The notes: generated by a model not told the origin, from the sequence alone. A stretch of DNA of 64,000 nt from JAMQKA01 sp031569985 (GCF_031569985.1 NZ_JAMQKA010000029.1:1-64000); one strand, 5' to 3'; shown: positions 36,440 to 46,111, numbered from the stretch's first letter. Translations and numbers: made by a program.

Positions 36440-36892
36440 TTATTCTTCCTCGTCATTCTCATTCTTACCCTTCTTTCCTACCGTTTTTTCTGTTTCTCCC
36501 GATGAGGTTTTTTGCTCTTCATCGTCCTCATCGTCTTCCTCCTCTTCAATATCGATCACCACTTCGGCATCGTCTACTTCGTATTCATCTTTCTCCCGTT
36601 CTTCTTCGGGATACTTTTCGACGATGATTTTTACGTCGTTCATGAACAGGGCAAACATGCCGATAGCTGAAATGACCGGGGCCATTGCGGTTACCAGTGC
36701 TGTACCTGCCACGCCGGCGGCAAGCTGAGTCTGAAACAGCACCTTGCCCTCCTTGTTTTCAATAATCAACCGGCGGGCAGCGCCTTCCTTGATCAATCTC
36801 CGAATCTGTTTGATAATTTCTGATGTCGTGCCCTTTAGCTCTTCTGTAAAGGTTTTACTGGATTTAGATGACTTCATAATCTCGTTCTTCAT
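36440..36892 (-). CDS. DUF4342-like protein with acidic tail
   Basis: The 150-residue protein has a DUF4342-type core: an N-terminal helical part (EIIKQIRRLIKEGAARRLIIENKEGKVLFQ) and one or two membrane segments (AAGVAGTALVTAMAPVISAIGMFALF). The C-terminus (about 100-150) is extremely Glu/Asp-rich (EEEEDDEDDEE) and likely disordered. Function is unknown. It is convergent with trxB. Confidence 0.72.
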   Translation of the reverse strand: MKNEIMKSSKSSKTFTEELKGTTSEIIKQIRRLIKEGAARRLIIENKEGKVLFQTQLAAGVAGTALVTAMAPVISAIGMFALFMNDVKIIVEKYPEEEREKDEYEVDDAEVVIDIEEEEDDEDDEEQKTSSGETEKTVGKKGKNENDEEE

Positions 36893-37000
36893 GAGGTTTA
36901 TACTCTATTTTCAAAAAAATTTAAAAAATTTTGTAAGGATTTCCGTTCTCACCGGTCTATGTACGTAAGGCGAAAGGTTAAAGATTCAAATTTCATCATT

Positions 37001-38539
37001 ATGTTATCAAGAGTGTACAGTGCAGCCACCATCGGGGTGGATGCGAAAATTATTGAAGTTGAAACGAATATGTCATCGGGAATGCCCAAGTATTTCCTGG
37101 TGGGACTCCCGGATCGGGCAGTTAGTGAGTCGAGTGATCGGATAGAAGCAGCGCTCACCAACTCGGATGCCAGCTTTCCCAGGGGACGCGTTACCGTCAA
37201 CCTGGCTCCGGCGGATCTGCCGAAAGAGGGCAGCGCCTTTGATTTGCCGATTGCCGTTGGCCTCCTGAATGTTTCCCGGCAGTTAAAAACCAATAAGTTG
37301 GACTCCACTATGATTGTGGGGGAATTAGCGCTGGATGGTAAGCTGCGTCCCATAAACGGGGTGCTTCCGGTGGCGGTGGAAGCTCAAAAACAGGGATTCG
37401 AGAATATCATTGTTCCCGCCGATAATGGACCGGAGGCGGCTGTTGTTGAGGGTATCAATGTGTACCCGTTTGAGAAGCTGCTGGATGTAATGGACTGGCT
37501 TGAGGATGATATCGGTGAGCCGTTGCGGGTGGATATTGACGAAATGTTCAGTAGGAATGGCAAGGGCGAAATCCTGGATTTTGAGGATGTTCGTGGCCAG
37601 GAAAATGTGAAACGGGCCCTTGAAGTGGCAGCGGCGGGGGGACATAATGCCGTTATGGTAGGACCTCCGGGCTCAGGGAAAACGATGATGGCCCGTCGAC
37701 TGCCCACAATTTTGCCACCGTTGACTTTGGAGGAGGCTCTGGAGACAACCAAGATACATTCGGTTTCAGGATTGTTGCCTTCTGGAGAGGCACTGGTTAC
37801 GCAGCGTCCCTTCCGTTCGCCTCACCACACGGTTTCAGATGTGGCACTGGTGGGCGGAGGAAGCATCCCGATGCCGGGCGAAATATCGATGGCACACAAC
37901 GGCGTGCTGTTTTTGGATGAGCTTCCGGAGTTCAAACGTAGTGCGCTGGAGGTGATGCGGCAGCCGCTGGAAGATGGCTCAGTCAGTATTTCACGGGCAC
38001 GGATGAGCGTCAGCTATCCCAGCCGCATTATGCTGGTGGCTTCGATGAACCCGTCGCCAACCGGTGACTGGTATGATGCCGCTGATCCCGCTGGAGCATC
38101 ACCAGCCCAGATGCAGCGCTATCTCAGCAAAATAAGCGGTCCCATGCTCGATAGGATTGACCTGCACATCGAGGTGCAGAAAGTGAGCTATGATGAACTC
38201 TCCAGCAAGTCGAAGGGGGAGTCATCGGAACAAATACGCGAGCGGGTTGTTGAAGCGAGGGAAGCCCAAACGAAGCGATTTTTGGGTGTGAATGGCGTGT
38301 ATTGCAATGCACAGATGAATACCAAAACATCACGCAAAATCTGCAAGCTGGATGACAGCAGTTCGAAAATGCTCAAAAAAGCGATTACCTCGCTCGGACT
38401 TTCGGCACGTGCCTATGACCGTATCCTGAAAGTGTCGCGCACAATAGCCGACCTGGAGCACTCGGAGGATATCCGGCCCAATCACGTGGCGGAAGCGATT
38501 CAATATCGTAGCCTCGACCGTGAAGGGTGGCTTGGGTAG
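37001..38539 (+). CDS. YifB/ComM-family Mg-chelatase-like AAA+ ATPase
   Basis: The 512-residue protein has an N-terminal Lon-protease-like S5 domain (MLSRVYSAATIGVDAKIIEVE; GMPKYFLVGLPDRAVSES), a Mg-chelatase-type AAA+ core with Walker A GPPGSGKT near 221 and Walker B GVLFLDELPEF, and a C-terminal domain (YCNAQM...YDRILKVSRTIADLE). ComM homologues are hexameric helicases that promote branch migration during natural transformation. ATG 37001 was chosen because it begins the family's conserved start; the longer frame from 36959 adds 14 residues without support. Confidence 0.92.
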   Translation: MLSRVYSAATIGVDAKIIEVETNMSSGMPKYFLVGLPDRAVSESSDRIEAALTNSDASFPRGRVTVNLAPADLPKEGSAFDLPIAVGLLNVSRQLKTNKLDSTMIVGELALDGKLRPINGVLPVAVEAQKQGFENIIVPADNGPEAAVVEGINVYPFEKLLDVMDWLEDDIGEPLRVDIDEMFSRNGKGEILDFEDVRGQENVKRALEVAAAGGHNAVMVGPPGSGKTMMARRLPTILPPLTLEEALETTKIHSVSGLLPSGEALVTQRPFRSPHHTVSDVALVGGGSIPMPGEISMAHNGVLFLDELPEFKRSALEVMRQPLEDGSVSISRARMSVSYPSRIMLVASMNPSPTGDWYDAADPAGASPAQMQRYLSKISGPMLDRIDLHIEVQKVSYDELSSKSKGESSEQIRERVVEAREAQTKRFLGVNGVYCNAQMNTKTSRKICKLDDSSSKMLKKAITSLGLSARAYDRILKVSRTIADLEHSEDIRPNHVAEAIQYRSLDREGWLG

Positions 38540-38709
38540 AAGCGAAGTAGAAGCTATCTGCTTGTAAATGATTGGCAGGCAACATCTTGAACCAGGCAAC
38601 CGTTTTTCTGGCAGGGTGGTTATCATAGAAATCAGGGTGTATTAGAATATAGGTTAAGAGAGTTTAGAAACGGAGAAGACGGTTAAATACGAAATAAACC
38701 TCAGATATT

Positions 38710-38793
38710 ATGGGTGAAACAAGCTACAGACGAGGCGGTTTAATATTTATGATTCCCTTTTTCATTCTTCTGCTATACCTGCTTTTCTTGTGA
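38710..38793 (+). CDS. Possible 27-residue membrane peptide
   Basis: ATG 38710 to TGA 38791 encodes MGETSYRRGGLIFMIPFFIL and a short Leu-rich end, which gives one membrane helix with a positively charged, cytosolic N-terminus. There is no clear Shine-Dalgarno. It lies in the 333-bp gap between yifB and priA, where nothing else is seen. It may be a real small protein or chance. Confidence 0.35.
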   Translation: MGETSYRRGGLIFMIPFFILLLYLLFL

Positions 38794-38873
38794 GATTAAA
38801 AGCAGTATTGACTTGAGGAAGCAAATTGGATATGCTACTTCGCAACTTTAGCCACTAATTTAATGACGAATTA

Positions 38874-41312
38874 TTGCAACAGTTTGCGGAGATAGTATTC
38901 CCTACGGCCGTGCGGCACCCCTTTACTTACGCCGTTCCGGAGAAATTCAGGGATCAGATTACAGTAGGAACCCGTGTATGGGTGCCACTGCAGAAGCACA
39001 AGTCCATCGGCATGGTGGTGGCTATCCACGACCAAAAGCCGGATTTCAGGACCCGACCTATCGAGAAGCTGCTGGATGAGCAGCCGATACTCTCCGACGA
39101 GCTGCTCAAGCTTACCCGCTGGATTCATCGTTTTTACTACTGTGGGTGGGGTGAGGTCATCCAGACTGCGCTGCCCGTAGGACTTAACTTTTATTCCGAA
39201 AAATATCTGCAGGTTAACGAAGGGGCTCCCAAAAAGTCGCTTAACAAATATGAGCAAGAAATTTTCGAAGAAATTAGCCAGCAGCAGGAGTACCTGCATG
39301 ATGAGGCACGGAAGCGGTGGTCGGAGGGCAGGTATAAAAAGGCGTTTAACAGCCTGATCAACAAAGGTGAGGTGGAGGTATGGGAGCGCCCCGCCATGAA
39401 GATGAAACCGCAGACCGAGAAGCAGTGGGATTGGCAAAAGTCACTCAAAGAAGTAGATGAACTGGTCCAGGAATATGTGGATGCGGGCAAGGAGTATAAA
39501 TGGATTGAGGCCCTGAAAGAACTACGGGATATCGGCCTGCCTAAGCTGCAAAACGAGCTCATCCATCACGAACTCCTGGAATACTACACGCTGAACCGGA
39601 TTGCAGAAGAAGGTCTCATCAAGTCTGAAGAGGTTGAGGTAACCAGCACTATTGAAGGGTTGGAATATGAGCCGTCAAAGATAAAAACACTTAACAAGCG
39701 GCAGAAGCAGGCGTTTGAAAAAATTCGGGAGCCGCTTGAAGAGGGCGAGTTTTCCAGTTTTCTGCTCTACGGTGTAACGGGCAGCGGCAAAACGGAAGTC
39801 TATATCCACGCCCTGAAGAAAGCACTGAAGCTGGAAAAAGGGGGTATCGTGCTGGTGCCGGAGATCAGCTTGACGCCGCAGACGGTGAAACGGTTTTACC
39901 AGATTTTTGGGGATACGATCGCTGTTCTCCATAGCGGCCTCACCGATCGCGAGCGCTACAATGCCTGGCAGGAACTACGGAAGGGAGAAAAAAAGATTGC
40001 CATAGGTGCTCGATCAGCGATTTTTGCACCGGTCCAAAATGTGGGACTGATTATCGTTGATGAAGAGCACGACGCCTCCTATAAGCAGACTGACCCCGCG
40101 CCGCGTTATCACGGTCGGGATGTAGCTATTATGCGGGCCTACCTGAATGATGCAGTTGTGGTTATGGGTTCTGCCACCCCCAGTATGAACGTGTTGTATA
40201 ATGCCCAGAAGGAGAAAAGTACGATGCTGACGCTCCCGAACAGGCACAAAGGGGCGACGCTGCCCGAGGTGCACGTGGTGGACCTGAAGCAATATCGTTC
40301 AGCCATGAAAGGACCGCTGGCGGTCTCACTTCATAATGCAATTGAACAAGCCCTGGACAAGGGGGAGCAGGTGATCTTACTCCACAACCGGCGCGGATTT
40401 TCCTCTTTCCTGCAATGCGAAGACTGTGGTAGTATCCCGGAATGCCCGAACTGCTCGGTCAGCCTGACCTACCACAAAATTAAGGATACGCTTCGCTGCC
40501 ATTATTGCGGATTCTCCAAAAAGATTCCCAACAAGTGTGGATTCTGTAATGGTAACGAAGTAAAACAGCAGGGCATTGGGACCCAGCAGGTTGAAAACGA
40601 GCTGGCAAAGCTATTCCCGGATGCCAGCATCAGTCGGATGGACCGTGATACTACATCCGCAAAAGGGAGCCACGAGCGTATACTTTCCAGTTTCGGGGAT
40701 GGCGCCATCGATATTTTAGTGGGAACCCAGCTGGTGGCCAAGGGGCTCGATTTCCCCAATGTGACCGTGGTGGGCGTAATCAATGCCGATACCGAGCTGG
40801 CGTTTCCATCATTCCGATCGGCCGAGCGTATGTACCAGCTGCTGAGCCAGGTCTCCGGTCGTTCCGGGCGTGCCGATAAAAAGGGTGAGGTTTACCTGCA
40901 GACCTGGCAATCCGATCACTTCGCCATCCAGTGTGCCCGGCAGCATGATCACCGAAAATTTGCCCGCCAGGAGATGGCCAAGCGAAAAGATCTCTACTAT
41001 CCGCCTTACTCCCGGATAGTGGCGTTCCAGTTCAAGAGCCGGGATTCCCAGAAAGTAGCTAAAGTGGCCCACGCCTTCACCCGGTGCCTGCGCGAAATAG
41101 CTGGGCAATACCCGGTATTGGGACCTTCTCCTGCAGCCATCACCAAGATGCAGGGGTTTATTCGGTGGGAGAGCATGCTGAAGCTGGATCCGGAACTAAA
41201 GACCTCGGAAATTGAGTATCTGCTCCATCGTACGTTCAAATATTACGACCAGCAAAAGCCAAAAGGAACCAGTGCGGTCCGCATTAATGTTGATGTAGAT
41301 GCGATAGAATAA
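38874..41312 (+). CDS. priA: Primosomal replication protein N' (PriA helicase)
   Basis: The 812-residue superfamily 2 helicase restarts stalled replication forks. The N-terminal DNA-binding domain starts FAEIVFPTAVRHPFTYAVPE. Walker A GVTGSGKTEVY is near 299, DEEHDASYKQ near 395, the four-cysteine-pair zinc region CEDCGSIPECPNCSVS...CHYCGF...CGFC lies between about 514 and 560, and VGTQLVAKGLDFPNVT and QVSGRSGR follow. The only start in frame is TTG 38874, just after a stop codon at 38856. A nearby ATG at 38863 is in another frame, so the start is unusual. No Shine-Dalgarno is seen. Confidence 0.94.
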   Translation: MQQFAEIVFPTAVRHPFTYAVPEKFRDQITVGTRVWVPLQKHKSIGMVVAIHDQKPDFRTRPIEKLLDEQPILSDELLKLTRWIHRFYYCGWGEVIQTALPVGLNFYSEKYLQVNEGAPKKSLNKYEQEIFEEISQQQEYLHDEARKRWSEGRYKKAFNSLINKGEVEVWERPAMKMKPQTEKQWDWQKSLKEVDELVQEYVDAGKEYKWIEALKELRDIGLPKLQNELIHHELLEYYTLNRIAEEGLIKSEEVEVTSTIEGLEYEPSKIKTLNKRQKQAFEKIREPLEEGEFSSFLLYGVTGSGKTEVYIHALKKALKLEKGGIVLVPEISLTPQTVKRFYQIFGDTIAVLHSGLTDRERYNAWQELRKGEKKIAIGARSAIFAPVQNVGLIIVDEEHDASYKQTDPAPRYHGRDVAIMRAYLNDAVVVMGSATPSMNVLYNAQKEKSTMLTLPNRHKGATLPEVHVVDLKQYRSAMKGPLAVSLHNAIEQALDKGEQVILLHNRRGFSSFLQCEDCGSIPECPNCSVSLTYHKIKDTLRCHYCGFSKKIPNKCGFCNGNEVKQQGIGTQQVENELAKLFPDASISRMDRDTTSAKGSHERILSSFGDGAIDILVGTQLVAKGLDFPNVTVVGVINADTELAFPSFRSAERMYQLLSQVSGRSGRADKKGEVYLQTWQSDHFAIQCARQHDHRKFARQEMAKRKDLYYPPYSRIVAFQFKSRDSQKVAKVAHAFTRCLREIAGQYPVLGPSPAAITKMQGFIRWESMLKLDPELKTSEIEYLLHRTFKYYDQQKPKGTSAVRINVDVDAIE

Positions 41313-41409
41313 TCCGGATAAAAAACGGGTAAGCTTGCAATGTGTACCAGAAATTCGATTATTTAGTAGCAAGCTTGTAATTCAAGCTATTCCAAACTGA
41401 GGGTTATCA

Positions 41410-43347
41410 ATGGGTGAAGAAAGAGTAAAATTAGCAGACAGCCAGGAAGAAACACAGCATTTTATGAAAAACGTGCTGAAGGATCTTCATGCGCTGGAAA
41501 AGATGTTGCAGGGAGACTGGTTTGAGAAGGATCCCCTCCGTATCGGTGCTGAGCAGGAGCTCTGCCTGGTTGATCGGCAGGCCAAGGCCTCACCTACCTC
41601 CATGGAGGTATTGGAAAAGCTGGAGGATAAGGATGCATTCACGACGGAATTTGCCAAGTTTAACCTCGAGATCAACCTGGAGCCCCTGGAGTTTACGGGA
41701 AAATGTCTCTCACAGATGGAAGAGAATCTTTCTAAGCGCGTAGAAACGGTTCGGAAAGCAGCACAGGATTTGAACAGCGACGTTATTCTCACCGGTATAC
41801 TACCCACTATTCGCAAGGCCGATGTGGACCTGAAAAATATGACGCCCCTGCAGCGTTACCGGGCGCTTTGCCAGGCGATTAACAAAATGCGTGGAGAGGA
41901 ATACGATCTACGCATCCAGGGAACTGATGAGCTGTTAATGAAGTTCGATTCACCACTGCTTGAGGCATGCAACACCGGCTTCCAGGTGCATCTGCAGGTA
42001 ACGCCTGAGAATTTTGTACAAAAATATAACGTAGCCCAGGCGATAACAGCCCCGGTATTGGCTTGTTCTGTAGGTTCGCCGATCCTGTTTGGGAAGCGGT
42101 TGTGGAGTGAAACGCGTATCGCACTGTTCCAGCAGTCGGTGGATACGCGCCAGGTGGGCGATCACCTCCGGGACAGCAGCCCGCGAGTGACCTTCGGCAA
42201 TGAATGGGTAAGCAATGGAATCCTGGATATTTTCCGGGAAGATACCGCTCGTTATCGTGTATTGTTGAGTTCCGAGATTGAGGAGGATGTAGATCAGAAA
42301 ATGGCTGAGGGCACGCCACCAATGCTGGCTGCCCTCCAGGTTCACAATGGCACAGTTTACCGGTGGAACCGCCCTTGTTATGGTATCAGTGAAGGAAAGG
42401 CCCATTTAAGAATCGAGAACCGGGTGTTCCCATCAGGTCCTACGGTTACCGACGAAGTCGCAAATTCTGCCTTTTGGCTGGGACTGATGAACAAGCTGGA
42501 AGATTATTACCCGGATATCCCCGAGGTAATGGATTTTGATCAGGCCAAGATGAACTTTGTTGCAGCATCGAAAATGGGACTGGATACCAACTTCCGGTGG
42601 TTTAATGACAAACGGGTAAGTGCGGCTGATTTAATTACGGAAGAGTTGCTTCCCATTGCTCGTGAAGGGCTTGAAAAAGCAAACATACGGAAGAGCGATA
42701 TTGATACCTATCTTGATATCATCGAGGAACGTGTCGTATCCGGTCAGACGTTTTCGCACTGGATGACTGAGAATTATGCTTCTCTGCTCAAACAGAACAG
42801 CTCAAAAGAGTTAAGCCTTGCGGCTATGACGACAGCGATGATCAAATACCAGAAAAAAGGAGAGCCGGTTCACCAGTGGGGACGGGCCCGTATGGACGAC
42901 CTGGAACACTGGGAGCCTTCGAGCTTGTTGGTAGAAGAGTTTATGACTACTGATCTGTTTACCGTCCAGAAAGATGACATCCTGGAGTTTACGGCAGACC
43001 TTATTGAGTGGAGACGAATTCGGTATGTGCCGGTAGAAGATGACAAGAAACACTTGGTTGGACTCGTTACAATGCGTATGATTTTTCGGGAGTACAACAG
43101 TGCACTACATCATGACGAGGAGTTGCATACGACGGTTGAAGAGATTATGATCAAAAACCCAATAACGATACATCCTGAGGCGTCCATTATTGAGGCAATG
43201 GATATCATGGAAAGCCAGAAAATCGGGTGCCTCCCCGTTGTCAAAAACAATCGTTTGGTGGGCATTATCACTGAAACAAATTACATGACGATAACCGGGC
43301 GATTGCTCAGGGTTGTCCATGCGAACGCGAATAAAAAGGATGAATAG
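41410..43347 (+). CDS. GCS2-type glutamate-cysteine-ligase-like amidoligase with C-terminal CBS pair
   Basis: The 645-residue protein has a carboxylate-amine ligase domain of the GCS2 family (about 10-430: IGAEQELCLVD, EFAKFNLEINLEPLEF, FDSPLLEACNTGFQVHLQV, GNEWV and LRIENRVFPSGPTVTDE), then two CBS domains (about 500-640: VEEFMTTDLFTVQKDD... and VEEIMIKNPITIHPEASI). GCS2 enzymes use ATP to join glutamate-like acids to amines. CBS pairs usually sense adenine nucleotides, which suggests energy control. True glutathione synthesis is not implied: no gshB is present. Its end overlaps the next gene, an AstE/ASPA-like amidase. Confidence 0.85.
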   Translation: MGEERVKLADSQEETQHFMKNVLKDLHALEKMLQGDWFEKDPLRIGAEQELCLVDRQAKASPTSMEVLEKLEDKDAFTTEFAKFNLEINLEPLEFTGKCLSQMEENLSKRVETVRKAAQDLNSDVILTGILPTIRKADVDLKNMTPLQRYRALCQAINKMRGEEYDLRIQGTDELLMKFDSPLLEACNTGFQVHLQVTPENFVQKYNVAQAITAPVLACSVGSPILFGKRLWSETRIALFQQSVDTRQVGDHLRDSSPRVTFGNEWVSNGILDIFREDTARYRVLLSSEIEEDVDQKMAEGTPPMLAALQVHNGTVYRWNRPCYGISEGKAHLRIENRVFPSGPTVTDEVANSAFWLGLMNKLEDYYPDIPEVMDFDQAKMNFVAASKMGLDTNFRWFNDKRVSAADLITEELLPIAREGLEKANIRKSDIDTYLDIIEERVVSGQTFSHWMTENYASLLKQNSSKELSLAAMTTAMIKYQKKGEPVHQWGRARMDDLEHWEPSSLLVEEFMTTDLFTVQKDDILEFTADLIEWRRIRYVPVEDDKKHLVGLVTMRMIFREYNSALHHDEELHTTVEEIMIKNPITIHPEASIIEAMDIMESQKIGCLPVVKNNRLVGIITETNYMTITGRLLRVVHANANKKDE

Positions 43348-44305
43348 TAGAATCACATTTACCGAGCCACAAACAGAAGTTGAAGATGCATCTCGAACAA
43401 TCGGTCGTATTGACGGGACCGAAGATGGGCCAACCATTATCATTTTTGCAGGTATCCACGGCAATGAACCGGCTGGCATAGATGCGCTGAACAACCTGTT
43501 TGCTAACCTGGAAGATCAGAAGGAACATTTTAAAGGAAAGCTGGTGGGCATTTGTGCAAACCAGCAGGCTCTTTTTGAAGGTGTCCGTTTTGTGGATGAA
43601 GATATGAATCGCATCTGGTTTCCATCCATCATAGATAAAATAAAACGAACCGCAAGCGAGGATTTGAAGTCGAGCGAACGCCAGGAGATTAAGGAGTTGC
43701 TGGGTATACTCAAGCGGGAAATTCCCGATGAGTCCGAGTCTGAGTACCCCGTTATTTTTGTTGATGTGCACTCGTTTTCTTCACAAGGTGAGATGTTTGC
43801 GATTACGGCCCGCAAACAAAACCACATCGATCTCCTCTCCTCCATGCACGTGCCGATGATTTTTGGTATCGAAGAGGCTCTTCGGGGTACGACACTGCGC
43901 TACTTCCAGGATGTAGGCTATATTACGTTTGCCCTGGAGGGGGGAAATCACCAAAATAAACTGACGGTAACCAACAACACAGCGGCACTCATGTTGCTGG
44001 TTGCTTCAGCAGGGAACCTTCCGCCCAGGTACATTCCTGATTACAAAGACTATAAGCGTCACTTGGTGCAGGAAAATAAACAGTTGCCTTCCTCGGTTAA
44101 GTTTATTTACCAGCATATCATAGAGGACGGGGATGATTTCAAGATGAGGCCCGGTTATACCAATTTTCAGCCGGTTAAAAAGGGGGAATGGCTTGCCAAT
44201 GATGTAAATGGGCAGATACGCGCACAATGTGACGGCTTTATTTTGATGCCCCTGTACCAAAAACAGGGTGACGACGGATTTTTTATCGTCAGAGAGCAGG
44301 TATGA
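43319..44305 (+). CDS. Succinylglutamate desuccinylase/aspartoacylase (AstE/ASPA) family zinc hydrolase
   Basis: The 328-residue M14-like metallohydrolase has zinc motif HGNEPAG (H47, E50) and DVHS (H151); the catalytic Glu is probably in FALEGGNHQNK. The C-terminal beta domain (about 250-325, FQPVKKGEWLANDVNGQIRAQCDGFILMPLY) fits the family. It hydrolyses N-acyl amino acids or small amides in relatives. ATG 43319 (AGGG upstream) overlaps the GCS2-CBS gene; ATG 43340 is an alternative. The ligase and hydrolase pairing suggests that one makes and the other cleaves an amide (inference). Confidence 0.82.
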   Translation: MRTRIKRMNSRITFTEPQTEVEDASRTIGRIDGTEDGPTIIIFAGIHGNEPAGIDALNNLFANLEDQKEHFKGKLVGICANQQALFEGVRFVDEDMNRIWFPSIIDKIKRTASEDLKSSERQEIKELLGILKREIPDESESEYPVIFVDVHSFSSQGEMFAITARKQNHIDLLSSMHVPMIFGIEEALRGTTLRYFQDVGYITFALEGGNHQNKLTVTNNTAALMLLVASAGNLPPRYIPDYKDYKRHLVQENKQLPSSVKFIYQHIIEDGDDFKMRPGYTNFQPVKKGEWLANDVNGQIRAQCDGFILMPLYQKQGDDGFFIVREQV

Positions 44306-44438
44306 TTGACAATTTTTTTTATCTTATACCAACCATCAACGCTTTAGCTCTTTCATCATAAATGAGCTTTTTGTCTACGTATTACCGGCATTTCAATAAA
44401 AGGAGCTATCCTAAACGTACTAAATTTCTCCATTTGCT

Positions 44439-45290
44439 ATGACGAATGATTACCAGTTTATAGATGGATCGCGGCTATCTTCTGTCATCGAGGCGCTCAT
44501 TTTTTCGAGCCCGGAACCTATTACAGCCGATAAATTGTGTGAAATTATCCAGCAGGGTGAAGAAAACCTGGAGCTGGAGACCGGTGCCATAGATTCGTTT
44601 GTGGAAAAACTTAACCAGCGGTATGATGAAAACGGCCTGGCGTTTGGGATCAGGAGAGTGGCCGGTGGCTTTACATTTGCTACGCGAAAGAAATATGATC
44701 CGTGGCTGAGCATCATTCAGCACGAAAATGCCTACCGGAAGCTTTCGCAGTCGGCCATTGAAACCTTGGCCATTGTAGCATATAAACAGCCGATCACCAA
44801 GCCGGAAGTCGATGACATTCGGGGCGTTGATTCAGGTTATATCCTCCGACAGTTGCTGGAGAAAGTACTTATTGAGGTCTCAGGCCGACTTGATGCCCCG
44901 GGGAAGCCGCTGCTGTATCGTACGACCCAGCACTTTTTAAAGCATTTTGGGCTCAAAAATATTGATGAGCTGCCGAAACCCCGTGAAATTGAAGAGATCC
45001 TCAAGGATGACGATATGGCCGAGCACCGGCAGTTTTTGATTGATCGTCAGCTGGAGCTCGAAGACCTGGAGCAGCAGGATGGAGAGGGTTCAGATGATAT
45101 TTCATTGTTGAATATCGTGAAGAAAATTAGTGATAATAATGGCAGTAATGGTAATGGAAAAGAAAATGGCAGTGAACAGGAAAATGGCCATGATCCCCAG
45201 AAGAATGATGTAGAGGATGAAAGTGGAGAAGAAAACGAACAGGAAAATTCAGGTGATCAAGGTAAGGTAGAAGATGTCGTCTCGTCGTAA
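44439..45290 (+). CDS. scpB: Segregation and condensation protein B
   Basis: The 283-residue protein has two winged-helix domains of ScpB (SSVIEALIFSSPEPITADKL; AYRKLSQSAIETLAIVAYKQPITKPEVDDIRGVDSG; TTQHFLKHFGLKNIDELP). It binds ScpA and SMC in chromosome condensation. The last 80 residues are a disordered Asn/Gly/Glu-rich tail absent from most homologues. The gene overlaps rluB by 17 bp. scpA is not in the window. Confidence 0.93.
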   Translation: MTNDYQFIDGSRLSSVIEALIFSSPEPITADKLCEIIQQGEENLELETGAIDSFVEKLNQRYDENGLAFGIRRVAGGFTFATRKKYDPWLSIIQHENAYRKLSQSAIETLAIVAYKQPITKPEVDDIRGVDSGYILRQLLEKVLIEVSGRLDAPGKPLLYRTTQHFLKHFGLKNIDELPKPREIEEILKDDDMAEHRQFLIDRQLELEDLEQQDGEGSDDISLLNIVKKISDNNGSNGNGKENGSEQENGHDPQKNDVEDESGEENEQENSGDQGKVEDVVSS

Positions 45291-46101
45291 AAAAAGAAGA
45301 CCCAGAAGTAACAAACAGGATCCCAAGCAAACCCCGAATGAAGCCAACCAGGACTACGATAAAGATGAGGAGATTCGGATAAATAAATTTATCGCTCATG
45401 CGGGACTCTGTTCCCGGCGCGATGCCGATGAGTACGTAGAGCAGGGACTGGTGGAGGTTAACGGGGAGGTCGTCACTCAGCACGGCACCAAAGTTACGCG
45501 TGCCGATGAAGTGAAAGTTGATGGACAGACCCTCAGCCTGGAGCCGTTTGTCTATATTTTGTTGAACAAGCCAAAAGATACGATCACTACGACTGACGAT
45601 CCTCGTGGTAGAGATACGGTTATGGATAAAATTGAAGATGCCACCGGCAAGCGCGTGTACCCTGTCGGGCGGCTCGACCGTCACACCATGGGTCTCCTGC
45701 TGCTTACCAACGATGGCGACCTGGCCCACCGGCTGATGCATCCCAGCTACCAGGTTCGAAAAACTTATGAGGTCGAAACCAACCGCTTCCTCACCGATGA
45801 CGAACTGGACGAAATGGTTAGCGGCATTCAGCTTGCGGACGGAGAGGCGAGTGCATACCGGCTGAGCAGGCTTAAGGGTCGCGACGGGATTTTGCTTTCC
45901 ATCATGGAAGGGCGAAATCGCCTGGTCCGGCGCATGATCGAATATTTCGACGCTGAGGTTACAAAACTAAAACGAGTGGAGTATGCCGGACTTACGCTAC
46001 AAGGTGTAAAGATGGGGCGGTGGCGCTACCTGAAACAGAAGGAAATTAACGGTCTGCGAAAACTCGTTAAGCTGGATAAACTGAATTTCAGAAAGAAATA
46101 G
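45274..46101 (+). CDS. rluB: 23S rRNA pseudouridine synthase, RluB/RsuA family
   Basis: The 275-residue protein starts with a basic tail (SSRRKKRRPRSN), then an S4 RNA-binding domain (IRINKFIAHAGLCSRRDADEYVEQGLVEVNG), then the catalytic domain with YPVGRLDRHTMGLLLLTNDGDLAHRL (catalytic Asp in GRLD) and the later GRNRLVRRMIEYF. It isomerises a uridine in the ribosomal peptidyl-transferase region if it is RluB; RluE/RluF cannot be excluded. AAGGTAGAAG precedes the ATG. It is co-transcribed with scpB, a common pairing. Confidence 0.9.
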   Translation: MSSRRKKRRPRSNKQDPKQTPNEANQDYDKDEEIRINKFIAHAGLCSRRDADEYVEQGLVEVNGEVVTQHGTKVTRADEVKVDGQTLSLEPFVYILLNKPKDTITTTDDPRGRDTVMDKIEDATGKRVYPVGRLDRHTMGLLLLTNDGDLAHRLMHPSYQVRKTYEVETNRFLTDDELDEMVSGIQLADGEASAYRLSRLKGRDGILLSIMEGRNRLVRRMIEYFDAEVTKLKRVEYAGLTLQGVKMGRWRYLKQKEINGLRKLVKLDKLNFRKK

Positions 46102-46111
46102 TCAACGCGGT

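Noticed and set aside
36402..36728. Plus-strand poly-Ser frame of 108 residues
   Set aside because: It is the antisense of the Glu/Asp-rich tail of the DUF4342 gene; the Ser runs mirror GAA/GAT/GAC codons.
38871..39437. Minus-strand 188-residue frame
   Set aside because: It lies fully within priA in antisense, with no family signature.
43360..44305. Glutathione biosynthesis locus
   Set aside because: The GCS2 domain alone is not enough: no gshB is present and the adjacent gene is a hydrolase, so the pathway name was not assigned.
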